Counted from the first letter of the stretch, positions 9,801 through 16,699 are shown. The stretch is 26,300 bases of DNA from Phoronis australis (GCA_002633005.1 NMRA01000608.1:1-26300); one strand, 5' to 3'. Notes: generated by a model from the sequence alone, not told the origin. Translations and numbers: made by a program.

Positions 9801-10641
9801 TGAAGCATGCGCGTACCCAGCCTAAAAATACGGGGCTCTAATTTTGGTAGTTCCTGCCTTTTTAGCGGTCTTTTGTCTCATTTTACACGTTTTACGGAGT
9901 TTTTTGTTTCTCTGAGGCGGACCTTTTTTGCCCACTTCGTCAAATATAGGGCTCCTTCGAGCCTCCTCCCCCCTCTTCCCTGGGTTGCGCGCATGCTGAG
10001 GGCGTGCTTAAAACATGGCGATACCCGGGTTCCACCCAAAAACGAACATTTGATGTAGACCACTTACCACTACAACGTTAGTGTCAGACTATTTTATTAC
10101 CCGGATGAGAAGAGGTTTCGGGTTTTCAAAGAACTTGCAGCTGTTTATTCCTTGAGATTGTGCTGGGTGTGTAGAATGACAGGTTGGGGCAAGCCAACTT
10201 AAAGAATCTGGTCCCGAGCTTAAATAACGGAACGTAAGTTCTTTCGAAGGCTTGAAATCACCCCCTATTTGACTAACACCTTGAAAGCAATGCCATAACG
10301 GTAAATTGTTTTAAATAATTTCTTTTTGTCATGGAATGTGGTTTTGCAACCGCTTCAATATTCTTGCAATCATTACTTACAGAGGTGCACGTTTAAGTCA
10401 ATGGCGAATCTTCATAAATTCTAGGTACACCAACGACTATATCGGTTGCTCGGGAAACATTGCCGGCGAGAGCTGTGGTGCGAGTGCCCGTGGACTGATT
10501 GTGGAAACTGCTAAGCGAGTCTTCTCCATGGTCTTTAAACAGGCATCCTTTGACTGTGTCATCAACGCCGGTGTTGGTCCTACGTTGACTTACTGGACAT
10601 CGGTTGTCGCTGGTTTCTTACTGCTTAAAAACTTGTATTGA
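707..10641 (+). CDS. Secreted two-module cysteine protein (gene span; exons 707-857, 1627-1748, 9294-9435, 10425-10641)
   Basis: Four exons join in perfect phase (2/1, 1/2, 2/1) into about 209 residues plus a signal peptide. The product starts VIVSQASAASYDDC and ends with a hydrophobic tail, WTSVVAGFLLLKNLY, just before the stop. The tail suggests a GPI-anchor signal or a single C-terminal membrane segment. There are two cysteine modules: residues from exons 707/1627, and residues from exons 9294/10425. In both modules a Cys-Arg pair is split by a phase-2 intron and followed eight residues later by the next Cys, which points to an internal duplication. Small secreted proteins with this Cys spacing and helix-rich, charged filler are common in molluscs and similar to DUF19-type domains; that family placement is from memory and unproven. 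No catalytic motif is visible and the function is unknown. The third intron (7.5 kb) is filled with transposons. Confidence 0.75.
858..1626 (+). other. Intron of the secreted protein gene, nothing else seen
   Basis: GT-AG intron between the first two firm exons. It holds only short broken frames and no recognisable repeat or RNA gene. Confidence 0.6.
1627..1748 (+). CDS. Exon: second half of module 1
   Basis: The acceptor is CGACAG at 1621-1626; the donor is GTGAGT at 1749. The frame reads EFEEAKSCLNEIRGYC, then 18 residues to the next Cys in FDYLC, and ends GDGFD plus one base. The open frame runs on past the donor to a stop at 1814-1816, so intron retention would give a short truncated form. 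Splicing to 9294 restores an Ile codon and the second module. Confidence 0.72.
2041..2190 (-). mobile_element. Inverted copy of the Penelope-like element 3' region
   Basis: The reverse complement of this stretch aligns along its length with 2795-2945 at roughly 80% identity by eye, with a 4-base gap near the end. Read on the minus strand it has an open frame (LSHTWDKKILPKFPADFLNFDLIHQ...), whereas the + strand copy has a stop at the equivalent place, so this copy is the better preserved one. It abuts the 5' side of the + strand Penelope remnant at about 2190. Inverted or tandem partial copies at their own ends are a known property of Penelope-like elements. Confidence 0.7.
2191..2835 (+). pseudogene. 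Penelope-like element: end of reverse transcriptase and GIY-YIG endonuclease, 5'-truncated
   Basis: One frame runs 2191-2835 with only two internal stops (TAG 2335-2337, TGA 2410-2412). It starts with SHHPIEHKLGVFRNL, the block typical of Penelope reverse transcriptases near the thumb. FDIATSFKPARTL and the HPKDK block follow, then the endonuclease: VYGIQCGECRETY with the paired cysteines, an Arg-Leu-x-x-His helix, HCQESGHSF, and the YERIGNPSLN end. The usual glycine after the second tyrosine motif is changed (YVEET where YIGET or YVGET is expected). With the stops and the missing N-terminal two-thirds, this marks a dead copy. It sits in intron 3 of the secreted protein gene. The Penelope assignment is firm; the subfamily is not determined. 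Confidence 0.85.
2836..3077 (+). mobile_element. 3' region of the Penelope-like element
   Basis: The sequence just past the stop (to about 2945) is the partner of the inverted copy at 2041-2190, so it belongs to the element. The rest, up to the TTAA at 3078, is AT-rich and unassigned. The Penelope 3' part could resume at 8060 after the inserted DNA transposon, but I cannot prove that from this window. Confidence 0.55.
3082..3100 (+). repeat. Left terminal inverted repeat
   Basis: Nineteen bases, identical in reverse complement to 8037-8055, directly inside TTAA. The outermost bases are AG, as in TTAA-type elements I know from frogs. The ends contain an ACACTTTAA-like string on one strand, resembling the CACTTAA core bound by the P-element THAP domain; that resemblance is only suggestive. 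Confidence 0.85.
3241..3264 (+). promoter_or_regulatory. Left subterminal inverted block
   Basis: Twenty-four bases centred on GGTGTTGGGGAACAC, matching the reverse complement of 7830-7853 with one difference. It lies 88 bp before the THAP ATG on the left and 10 bp before the P2X7-like ATG on the right. It may therefore be a transposase-binding site, a shared promoter element, or both. Confidence 0.6.
3352..3598 (+). pseudogene. THAP zinc-finger exon, frameshifted
   Basis: ATG at 3352 opens MVHRCVCANCANTS with the first two zinc cysteines (C5 and C10), then LFRFPKD and the conserved Trp (AAKW). The frame is then lost: the C-terminal half of the finger (ICSDHFEDGCF, with the Cys-x-x-His pair, through MKFEAGLVKR) continues one frame over, from about 3522 to a clean donor (GTAAGT at 3599). 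One missing base, or two extra, between about 3470 and 3520 explains it. Without the shift the exon would be a standard C2CH THAP domain broken just before its usual AVPTIF-like end. THAP domains bind DNA and are the N-terminal domain of several transposases. The position just inside the left terminal repeat suggests the transposase first exon. A sequencing error is possible instead of decay. Confidence 0.75.
3624..3838 (-). other. Orphan Gln/His-rich open frame
   Basis: On the minus strand, directly after a TGA, a frame reads EPSANEIALGQHDAQLALLHTQHQEQL... and ends near 3624. It is rich in Gln, His and Leu with heptad-like spacing, resembling the coiled tail of small Myb/SANT-like transposon accessory proteins. 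It has no ATG and no domain core. It could be a fragment of a second nested element or chance. Confidence 0.25.
3999..4018. repeat. GC-rich hairpin
   Basis: Perfect 8-bp arms CCGCCCAT and ATGGGCGG around a 4-base loop, inside the transposon just before the SINE-like segment. No role can be assigned. Confidence 0.5.
4121..4235 (+). repeat. tRNA-derived SINE head
   Basis: An A-box-like stretch, TAGCTGAATGGTTAGCAC (4126-4143), is followed by a B box GGTTCGATTCC at 4169-4179. The spacing is right for an internal RNA polymerase III promoter. The acceptor and anticodon arms do not fold as a functional tRNA, and a C16-type run follows at about 4211-4226. I call it a tRNA-derived SINE inserted in the transposon, not a tRNA gene. 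Confidence 0.6.
4538..4719 (+). CDS. Putative last exon of the + strand transposon gene
   Basis: An open frame after an acceptor (TTTTCAG ending 4537, or TTGCAG ending 4524) reads YVNEVRKNTLHLLRNKREASDL... and ends in RMRSRYPDKFN before TAG at 4717-4719. Charge pattern and codon use look coding. No family is recognised. A poly(A) signal AATAAA lies at 4878-4883. Because it lies between the terminal repeats and downstream of the THAP exon, it is probably the 3' end of the element's + strand gene. Its first-choice acceptor is not in phase with the THAP exon, so a middle exon must be missing. The phase also matches the 1748 donor of the secreted protein gene, so an exonised alternative C-terminus is possible though less likely. 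Confidence 0.45.
4774..5155. mobile_element. Foldback MITE with about 40-bp inverted arms
   Basis: The left arm 4774-4812 and right arm 5111-5155 are inverted copies. CACGARAAGACTGACGACCC (R = A or G) matches over 20 of 21 positions including its last base, and a second block TGAATGATATTGG matches outside it after a small gap. The interior is AT-rich and non-coding, with a perfect 10-bp hairpin at 4927-4948. A target duplication was not found. The AATAAA that would serve the exon ending at 4719 lies within it. Confidence 0.65.
4927..4948. repeat. Perfect hairpin inside the MITE
   Basis: Arms AACATTGAAA and TTTCAATGTT are exact reverse complements around a 2-base loop. Confidence 0.6.
5156..6019. 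other. Transposon interior between convergent genes
   Basis: Open frames here (for example 5712-6011 on the minus strand, directly after the P2X7-like stop) have no recognisable domain, and their composition fits AT-rich untranslated sequence. This would be the 3' untranslated region of the P2X7-like gene. There is no trace of a DDE transposase core. Confidence 0.5.
6020..6428 (-). CDS. P2X7 ballast-like domain protein, exon 2
   Basis: The acceptor CTTGCAG (reverse of 6429-6435) opens the exon, which runs to TAG at 6020-6022 and has 135 intact codons. It reads (W)CTCDNCQTTAVIEERVCC, then KKCIVYHGSFQPVC, RHIAYRQFQRWVHG and VIPACAVACIRAFYPP, ending FQGFSY. The ordered features are WC-x-C-x-x-C, a CC pair, single Cys residues, AYRQF, IPxC and the final GF. 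This is the cytoplasmic C-terminal domain of the P2X7 receptor, which binds two zinc ions, here as a stand-alone soluble protein with no channel part. Such stand-alone domains are known as multi-copy genes in fish and invertebrates. All the zinc-type cysteines I can place are kept. The first codon (Trp) is split with exon 1 in correct phase. Confidence 0.85.
6694..6760 (+). repeat. Dispersed CAGTGG-type repeat end
   Basis: CAGTGGCAGATCATGCCTGG followed by a G run. It resembles the starts at 16145, 18858 and 25416. CAG(T/A)GG(C/T)GGAT ends are typical of some hAT-type MITEs. The right end was not found, so the span is arbitrary. Confidence 0.3.
7263..7335 (-). repeat. tRNA-derived SINE head
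   Basis: On the minus strand an A-box-like TGGCGCATTGGTTTGGGCC is followed by a B box GGTTCGAATCC (reverse of 7275-7285). The spacing fits an internal pol III promoter. No complete cloverleaf or intact acceptor stem was seen, so this is a SINE relic. Confidence 0.6.
7551..7820 (-). pseudogene. P2X7-like gene exon 1, frameshifted
   Basis: ATG (7818-7820, minus) opens MDPSEYSSVDEEYFERYREG and an acidic stretch (SDDSDVSDVEEE), the usual acidic N-terminus of these stand-alone proteins. It meets TAG at 7662-7664 after 52 codons. A second frame, one base over, then continues ...VVDDPAPAGSCSEYQ... to NVSD plus TG at the donor. That is exactly the phase needed to make the Trp of exon 2. Exon length is 270 where a remainder of 2 modulo 3 is needed, so one extra base (or two missing) between about 7660 and 7700 breaks the gene. 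No GT-AG intron is long enough to explain it. Confidence 0.7.
7830..7853 (-). promoter_or_regulatory. Right subterminal inverted block
   Basis: Reverse-complement partner of 3241-3264 with one mismatch. It ends 10 bp before the P2X7-like ATG. Confidence 0.6.
8037..8055 (-). repeat. Right terminal inverted repeat
   Basis: Exact reverse complement of 3082-3100 and followed at once by TTAA. Confidence 0.85.
8060..9293 (+). other. Rest of intron 3, with two inverted repeats
   Basis: No gene was seen. A hairpin with 11-bp arms (AAAGCTGTATA / TATACAGCTTT) lies at 8158-8184. GTAGGCGC-rich inverted arms lie around 8391-8456. The first part might be the displaced 3' end of the Penelope element. The stretch ends with the acceptor TTTTAG before 9294. 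Confidence 0.5.
9294..9435 (+). CDS. Exon: first half of module 2
   Basis: A polypyrimidine-rich acceptor (TTTTATTTTAG) precedes it; the donor is GTATAA at 9436. It reads YIENNECLFKKELEDQLQVC, then a Lys/Ser/Glu-rich helix, and ends KLNKLC plus AG. The final Cys-Arg split by a phase-2 intron matches the end of exon 707-857. Confidence 0.72.
9571..9731. mobile_element. Foldback MITE with 34-bp inverted arms
   Basis: 9571-9604 and 9698-9731 are reverse complements at 33 of 34 positions; the core is GAATTTGTTAAATGTACGAC on the left arm. The 93-bp interior is non-coding. It lies in the last intron of the secreted protein gene, 135 bp after the donor. A related ACTGGTTTTT string flanks both arms (9541 and 9731) in direct orientation and could be a larger duplication. 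Confidence 0.7.
9732..10424 (+). other. Rest of the last intron
   Basis: No gene or repeat was recognised. It ends at the acceptor AATTCTAG. Confidence 0.5.
10425..10641 (+). CDS. Last exon: second half of module 2 and hydrophobic tail
   Basis: One leading base completes the Arg codon. The exon then reads YTNDYIGCSGNIAGESC, a helical stretch (GLIVETAKRVFSMVFKQ), SFDCVINAGVG and the hydrophobic tail, then TGA at 10639-10641. Cys spacing after the split Arg equals that of module 1 (eight residues to the next Cys). Small residues (NAGVG) before the tail would suit a GPI attachment site. Confidence 0.75.
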
Positions 10642-10976
10642 CCTTGCAGTTGTCTGTCTCCCATTTTTGCTCACAAGGCTGTTGTTAGTATTCAGGAATT
10701 CCATGAACGTGTAGAATCGTCATTTACTTATAGTTTCGGCTCATGCAGTTTTGCTATGCCTTATTAAAGTTTCTCGAGGAGGCCCTGACTTATAAGTGTT
10801 AGGTATGCTTGTCTCGGTCTCCAGATTCCTACCCCTACCTTCGGCTATTGGCGTACCATTTCTGTTCTTTGTTTTTATCACTCTTGTTCTGCGTTTCGTT
10901 TTGTATTTTATGACTAGTTACACCAGTGTAGAGATGACATTAATCTAGACACTAAAAGAACTTTCAAGTTCGCTGC

Positions 10977-10982
10977 AATAAA
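10977..10982 (+). promoter_or_regulatory. Poly(A) signal of the secreted protein gene
   Basis: AATAAA 336 bases after the stop is the first canonical signal downstream. An ATTAAA-like string (TTATTAAAG) lies closer, near 10762. Confidence 0.5.
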
Positions 10983-12245
10983 ATAGTTATCGTAATTCAT
11001 GGTCACGTTGCCGGAATGTTAATGGAAAATATCGGTAGTTACGTCACATGTGAAGTATGGAAAGTAGCTCTTCGGGAATTTCACAGTTGGATAACTCAGG
11101 GCTTGGAATTTTCCTCTTTCCACGTAATTATCATTTCGCTTACCTGACTGGTTCATTTTTTAATTCTAAAAAACGAAAGTTTCCAAACTGCGAAAAAATA
11201 GCAGTAGTAACATGAAAAGGAAATGAACCAGAGAGTTTATACAAGTGACTAATCAAAGCAACAGGGAGATAATTTCAATGTTTCAAGAGATTTCTACCTT
11301 ATAAGGTCAACGATTTTAAAAATGGGTCCCTCACACTTGCTATGGATAATTTAGTCAGGCATTTATCCAAAATTATACATCTTTATTTATTATAATCGAA
11401 CCTTTTGATACAATTACTCAATAAAAATTCAGAATGCAGCGATATTTTCTAAAAATGCCATGAACTACTCCAAGTATCTATCTGGAAATTCGCAGATAAA
11501 GGTTTCCTGATAGATGAAAAATCTGCAAACATCTATCACGTGACATAGAAATGTACTGTACTCATCACACTGATGGCATGACTTTTCATGACAGTTTAGA
11601 CTGAAATAAACACTTTTCTTCAGGAAGTAAAAGTTAGTGATCGTGATACATTGTAGTGTGTGTTACCGTAAACAAGAGACACTGGAACATATTTTTACGA
11701 CTGTTATATTACCAAAGAAAGTGGACTGTGGAAACAATGATAGTAATAAAAAGAGATGTTATTTTGAACACCTGTTGCACAGTTGTCATGGTCAACATTC
11801 AAGAACGAAAAAACGGAACAACAGGATTGAAAAGAGGGACTCCAGAACAAAGAGCTCGACTCCTAGGTCTAAGCCAAAACGTAAGGTTGATATGTTCACC
11901 GCAACACACAACGACATACCAACAGTGTTTTTTGTCGAATGGGAGCTGCAACACCCAAAATACTCGACAGCGTTTTTTGTTGTTTTTTGTAGTTGAATGG
12001 CAAATTGCGGATGCCGCAAAAAACCCCAAAACGTACCGTTTTTTCTTTTTAATCGAGCGCCAAAATAGGGCTATGTCGCATGGGAAATTACAATAGTATA
12101 TGATAATACATGTCAATTTAGCCGTGTGTCAAGAAGTGGGATGGTGTGGCGGGATGGCATCCCGAAGGGTAACAGGTCGGCACTTCTAAAGAGTGACCAG
12201 TGTCATTGTCGGGTTTGTGGTGTAACTTTGCCGCGAAATCGCTGA
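10983..12245. other. Intergenic, no supported gene
   Basis: Open frames at 11637-12096 on both strands overlap each other and match no family. Around 11926-12050 they are built on a diverged tandem pair (TTTTTTGT, GAATGG and CCCAAAA recurring), so they are probably not genes. A 15-base palindrome, CGGGATGGCATCCCG, is at 12150-12164. Confidence 0.45.
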
Positions 12246-13807
12246 TTGAATGGAGCCGTACCTCGAGAGTCTCGCTTGTCAAGGCTTAGAATTTTCTTCT
12301 TCAGAGGATTTCCTGTTTTGTTGTCGATTTCCTCTTATTTGATTTCCACTTTCTTCTTTTTTCATTTTTATCATTATTTTGACTTCGTTCATGCAAAAAC
12401 GTTCGTTTCAGCTAAATTTTATCACACTAAAATTATTTCTATCACACAAGGCTATTTATTTGTGGAAGGATACATCTCCTGGAAAAGTTTCATCTTTTTT
12501 GTCATTGGTCATTGCAAGACTCGCTTGATGAACAATAATAAAAAAATGAAAATGAAATAATGAAATAAGGCTCGATTTGATAACTACAACTCTCGATCAA
12601 AACTCACCCGAGCAGGCAGCCGGAAATTCTTAGTGAAAACTCTCACGGCTATAGTCTCGGGTTTGCACCGTGACGCTATGATAGAATTCATAGGTCACGT
12701 GCTGGGGTTGGCATTCCAGGACTACTCGTATCATTCAGTAGCACGCGTTTTATCACTGGTTGATGTAAACTCGTCAGTCATTAGTTAGCTTAACAACAAA
12801 GAGAGAAAATGGCGGACTTACACTCTTTCACTGTGCTACGAAAGGTGGCACTGAACAGTTAGGCTGCGGCTGCGCCAATTTGCACTCTGAAAATATTAAC
12901 ATTTTGGGGTAGGCCAAGTTTGGGGGCATTTTTAGGTAGGCATTGCATGGAGACTCAGTGAATGTGGTTTGTTTGTATCTGTGAACATGCTGAGAATGAA
13001 AAAAGGCCACTTTCTCGGCTGTAGCTGCACTCTTCTTCAAGATGGTGGCCCACTGTTGCAATTGGCATTGCTGTGTAGCAACTGAGAAATTGGCCGCGAT
13101 TTCAGGTAGCCCTCAAACAAGCCAGATTTGCAAAAAACCTAGTCGGTTGACAGTACTTTTGGACCACATTTTTGAAATCGGTGGGGAATTTGCTTTCGGA
13201 ATCTAGTGTTGGGTTTAGTCTAGCATCGGCAGGGAAGTGGTGGTTTTGGGGTGAAAAGTGCCGATTTTGCATTTTTTTGCCCTTATTTTTCTTAGTCTGA
13301 CTTGGTTTCCATTGGGAGTGAAAGGGTCAAAAATGCAAGAGAGAATAAAGTTTCTGTGTTCATCTGTAGGGCTTGTGATGACTCAAAACTTTTCTTTATT
13401 TGCATGCACTTTTTGACAGAGTGAAGAAAGGGTGAAGAGTCCATTGACGTGTGTTCTGACAGGCAAACCACTGTGAGAACTGTTCAGTGCCTCCAAAGGT
13501 AGTACTGTGGATCGATGTTTGTCATCGCTTCTCATTGGTTAAAGTAATGAAACCGGCGTCATAACATTCAATCATTCCCATTGGTTGAAAAACTGGGAAA
13601 CCCCTTTCACTTTACTGTACGTAGTATGCCGACCACCATTGACTTGAATAGATGCAATTTATTAAAGCGGACAGTGATCGAAGCTAACAAAATCAATGGA
13701 ACCTCGCTCCCGTGGCTAAGCCCAAACAAGTACAGTGCCATGAAGGCATGTGCAAGTGGTGGCGATGTGATCGATAAACTTCCAACCAAGCATGCGCATT
13801 GATGCCA
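12246..13807. other. Intergenic, no supported gene
   Basis: Phe-rich frames near 12300-12560 come from T-rich DNA. There is a CACGTG at about 12696-12701, a short ATG frame (MADLHSFTVLRK) at 12809 ending at a possible AAG/GTGGCA donor, and ATTGG (inverted CCAAT) boxes near 13536 and 13581. These could mark a promoter, but no downstream exon was recognised. Confidence 0.4.
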
Positions 13808-13827
13808 ACACACGGAATTCCGTGTGT
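13808..13827. repeat. Perfect 20-bp palindrome
   Basis: ACACACGGAATTCCGTGTGT reads the same on both strands. It sits 12 bp before the tandem 49-bp repeat. Confidence 0.75.
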
Positions 13828-13838
13828 CCTTCATCATG

Positions 13839-13936
13839 TTTCCACTGGGCCACTGCTCAGTATAGGTGGCGCTGTGTCATAGGATAGTTTCCACAGGGCC
13901 ACTTCTCAGGATAGATGGCGCTGTGTCAGAGGGTAA
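13839..13936 (+). repeat. Two tandem copies of a 49-bp unit
   Basis: TTTCCAC(T/A)GGGCCACT...GGCGCTGTGTCA occurs at 13839-13887 and 13888-13936 with few differences. Each copy carries AGRTGGCGCTG, which overlaps the core of CTCF-type motifs. Confidence 0.75.
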
Positions 13937-13995
13937 TGGCGGACTGCGAACAATTTTTATGCGCCATCATATTTATATGTGGGTGCATATTACCG

Positions 13996-14920
13996 TCATC
14001 TCTGTCCGGCGTCCGCGGCTGTATCTCCTAAACCCCTTGCTGGATCTTATTGAAATTTGGCGGGTGTGTTCATATGGGGTTGATGACAGAGAGCGACGAA
14101 TTCCGGACTGACTCGAATACCGCTGTGCCCCCTAGTGGCAATTTTAGTTTTTTACGTTTGCCTCTGTATCTTCAAATGTCGTCAATCGATGTTCATAGAC
14201 ATCTATTAATGAGCTTACGCTATCCCCCGTTTTCGGATGGGTTCGAGGCATTTTGCGTCATCTAGTGGGCATTTTTACTATTTTCGAGTCCGTTTTTTGG
14301 CGTCCGCCCCTCTATCACCCAAACCACTTTAAGGATGATTATGAAAATTGGCATGTATGTTTTTACTATGAAGAGGACGGTTGACGATGAATTTCCTAAG
14401 ACTTCGACTACTGTAGCGCCTCCTAGTGGCAGTTTTGTTTGTTTTTGGCGCCCATGGCTGTATCTCCTAAACGCTCTACAGGATCTTTATCAAATGTAGC
14501 AAGTGTATTTATATGAAGTTGACAACGGACGACAACGACTTTCGGACAGATCAGACTACGGGTGTGTCCCCTAGTGGCAATTTTAGTTTTTTACGTTTAC
14601 CTCGGTATCATCAAAGTCCTCAACGGATTTCTATAAAATTTGGCTCATTGGCATCTATTAATGAGGTGACGCTATCCTCCCGTTTTCGTATGGATTTGAG
14701 GTATTTTGCGCCACCTGGTGGCCATTTTATTGTTTTCATGTCTGTTTTCGGCGTTTGTCTCTCCGTCAACCAAACCACTCTAAGGATGATTGTGAAAATT
14801 GTCATGTATGTTCTTACTATGAAGAGGACGATTGGCAATGATTCTCCGACGACTTCGACTACTGTGGCGCCTCCTAGTGGCCCATACCTGTATGTCCTAA
14901 GTCCTCTGCAGCATCTTGAA
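13996..14920 (+). repeat. Higher-order satellite, about 450-bp unit of three monomers
   Basis: Two full units of about 440-450 bp and the start of a third are visible: CTGTATCTCCTAAA at about 14019, again at about 14457, and a diverged CTGTATGTCCTAAG at about 14888. Within a unit there are three related monomers of about 130-160 bp, each ending in a (C/T)CTAGTGG-type box (14125-14140, 14255-14270, 14416-14431; then 14564-14579, 14708-14723, 14867-14882). Unit-to-unit similarity is clearly higher than monomer-to-monomer, the definition of a higher-order repeat. Long frames through the array (14513-15001 on +, 14620-14949 on minus) are by-products. Confidence 0.8.
14708..14723 (-). promoter_or_regulatory. 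CTCF-like motif, best of six in the satellite
   Basis: The reverse complement reads GGCCACCAGGTGGCGC, which fits the CTCF core consensus (CCASYAGRKGGCR) throughout. The copy at 14125-14140 (reverse TGCCACTAGGGGGCAC) also fits, and the others differ by one to three bases. All six point the same way. Binding is inference. Confidence 0.4.
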
Positions 14921-15130
14921 GCAAACTTGTTTTGGACCAACATGACCAAAACATTCCTTAGCCACGTTCAAGTTTCAACATTCACGAGCAATGTCATCTG
15001 AATTTGCAGTGGGTAATTAACTTAGTTATCACAAAAACATTTTTCCAAACGATTTCCGATGCATCGATTCCAACTAGGTGGCGGGTGTAGCTAACAAGTG
15101 GGTCAAGGTGGTGCATTGTGGTCCGCTTTA
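14921..15130. other. Unassigned spacer after the satellite
   Basis: No gene or repeat was recognised apart from a lone AGGTGGCGGG near 15075. Confidence 0.4.
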
Positions 15131-15175
15131 AAGTAGGACAACAGTTCATTCCTAAGCACTCCACGCGCTGGGAGG

Positions 15176-15553
15176 TTAGTAACCCCAGTACGAAATCGAT
15201 ACAGAAAATGGGTCGGTGGCCAAACAGGCCCGTAGGAAGGTAAAATTATTGGGGTGAAGGGGCACATGAACCATTTCGTTTTCATCAAAATCTTGCTCCC
15301 ACCCCTTTCCTATGGCCAACTCCACCATTATCCGGATGTCACCAATTTCACCCTCATGCCTGACATAAGTGGGATGCAAACCTCCCGGGAGGTAACCCTG
15401 TTTCAACAAAATGTCGCGGAGATGGAAAATGAGACCGGCCAGCGCAACTGCATACCTGAGAGTTGGACTGTCTGTCTCATGAACTATGTACCGGTAGCTC
15501 ACGCCGACTGAAGGTGTGAAAGTACGAATTGGATTAACTAGGCTAGCCGCTGG
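15176..15553 (-). CDS. Orphan minus-strand open frame, possible exon
   Basis: An uninterrupted frame of about 125 codons bounded by a TGA reads ...SYRYIVHETDSPTLRYAVALAGLIFHLRDILL, then HEGEIGDIRIMVELAIGKGWEQDFDENEMVHVP and ends ISYWGY before TAA. Composition is protein-like: mixed charge, regular hydrophobics and no low complexity. A possible acceptor CACCTTCAG lies just before SerValGly near 15520. There is no ATG near the start. I do not recognise the family. It may be an exon of an unknown gene or transposon, or a chance frame. Confidence 0.3.
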   Translation of the reverse strand, partial: PAASLVNPIRTFTPSVGVSYRYIVHETDSPTLRYAVALAGLIFHLRDILLKQGYLPGGLHPTYVRHEGEIGDIRIMVELAIGKGWEQDFDENEMVHVPLHPNNFTFLRACLATDPFSVSISYWGY

Positions 15554-15559
15554 TCAGCT

Positions 15560-16144
15560 TTAGACGGGTAGCTCAGCTCTTACTTATCAGTCCGATCTGT
15601 ACTGGCCCTAAGGTACCTTTATCTTCCGGTTTCATTTGGGGAACACCATTTTGGAGTTATGCTTTGAAGGTATGAATTTTGAACGGGTGAAGTTCCGGAG
15701 TCTCTGGTACATTGCTTTTGTGGCTGTTAAAAATCTCTTGTTAAAACTCGCGTAGCACAATTTCAGGTGTCTGGGGGACAATGATTCACAGGGTACCCCC
15801 AGAAACATGTACTCGGTCTTCAGTACAACGCGGGGAGTTCAAATTCAGTTCCTGTACATCAGATTCTGCGCCCGTGCTTACTTCACGGTTTACATGTTTT
15901 TTCAAAGACCGTGCGTGAGGCATCACGTGCTACGTATGCAAACAAAAGACTCAGTTTAGTTACCTGGAGAACGGAAATTTATTGCGCAATATAACTGGAA
16001 ACTAAAAATATCAAGAAAGTTAATGAACGATGCGTTTAATTTGATCAAAAGACTTAACTGCTTTTGATCTCCTGTTTGTGAATGTAAACCGCTAATCGTG
16101 TTCCTAACTCAATAAACAGTGCATTTATTGTCATTTGAATTGTG
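15560..16144. other. Intergenic, nothing recognised
   Basis: Short broken frames only. A GGGGAACAC near 15640 recalls the transposon's subterminal block but matches over too few bases to be called a copy. Confidence 0.4.
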
Positions 16145-16320
16145 CAGTGGTGGATCTACGGGGGGGGGTGAGGGGGTTTAAACCCCCCCCCCTCGCGCCA
16201 GGACCCAAAAATTAAAAAAAAGAAAACAAAAGCGTCTCCAGCAAAACAAAAACGGCACCGCCAGCGTGTGTAAACCCCAAGTAAACCAACTTGGAAAAAA
16301 TTGAGGGGGGAGGTTCACTC
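16145..16320 (+). repeat. CAGTGG repeat end with G and C runs
   Basis: CAGTGGTGGATCTACGG, then a G9 run, GAGGGGGTTTAAACCCCC and more C. It is closest in layout to the repeat at 25416 (CAGAGGCGGATTCAG, G run, C run, then AAAAATAAA). This suggests a MITE family with hAT-like ends; the right end was not located. Confidence 0.45.
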
Positions 16321-16649
16321 TGAAAATACAGTTTTTTGCATTGTGGCTCATCGGCAAAACGCGCGGGGATTTATTGTGCGCGCGCTTCGGTCGACACTTC
16401 TGAAGTAGCCAAGCATTTTAGATGGATTCACCGCTGAAAGAGCAGTTCTATGGCTGATTTCTTTAGGTAACTAGCTTCTTTTAAGATACATTTTGATTTG
16501 ATTTGGGGAAATACTGCGGTGCCGCAACCCTGATGTTCAAGCGAATTGATGTGCAACGTTTTTACCTCGTCTGTAATGCCTTGCCATTCTATTACACTCC
16601 ACACGTTTGTAACTGTTGTATAGTAAAGTTGTCTTGCGCAATATTATAC

Positions 16650-16694
16650 AGTGTACATATACATGTAATATTGTGTACATGTACATGTAATATT
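16650..16694 (+). repeat. Two copies of a 22-bp tandem repeat
   Basis: TGTACATATACATGTAATAT and TGTACATGTACATGTAATAT, in tandem and internally palindromic (ACATGTACATGT). Confidence 0.6.
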
Positions 16695-16699
16695 TTTGA

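Noticed and set aside
11637-12116. Long overlapping frames on both strands
   Set aside because: Mutually overlapping, low-complexity Phe/Arg-rich, and partly built on a diverged tandem repeat.
5963-12720. Shared GTTGGCATTCCAGG at about 5967 and 12709
   Set aside because: A single 14-base direct match is expected about once by chance in 26 kb.
12809-12844. MADLHSFTVLRK as a first exon
   Set aside because: Short, with a weak donor and no following exon; the nearby CACGTG and CCAAT-like boxes are not enough.
12845-13490. Inverted 14-base match GGCACTGAACAGTT (12845 and about 13475) as a terminal repeat pair
   Set aside because: A single 14-base inverted match is about the chance expectation here and the flanks do not extend it.
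14513-15001. 162-codon + strand frame through the satellite
   Set aside because: It follows the repeat periodicity, crosses monomer borders and overlaps a similar frame on the other strand; a by-product of the array.
15640-15665. Third copy of the transposon subterminal block (GGGGAACAC)
   Set aside because: Only about 9-10 bases match, which is expected by chance in a window of this size.
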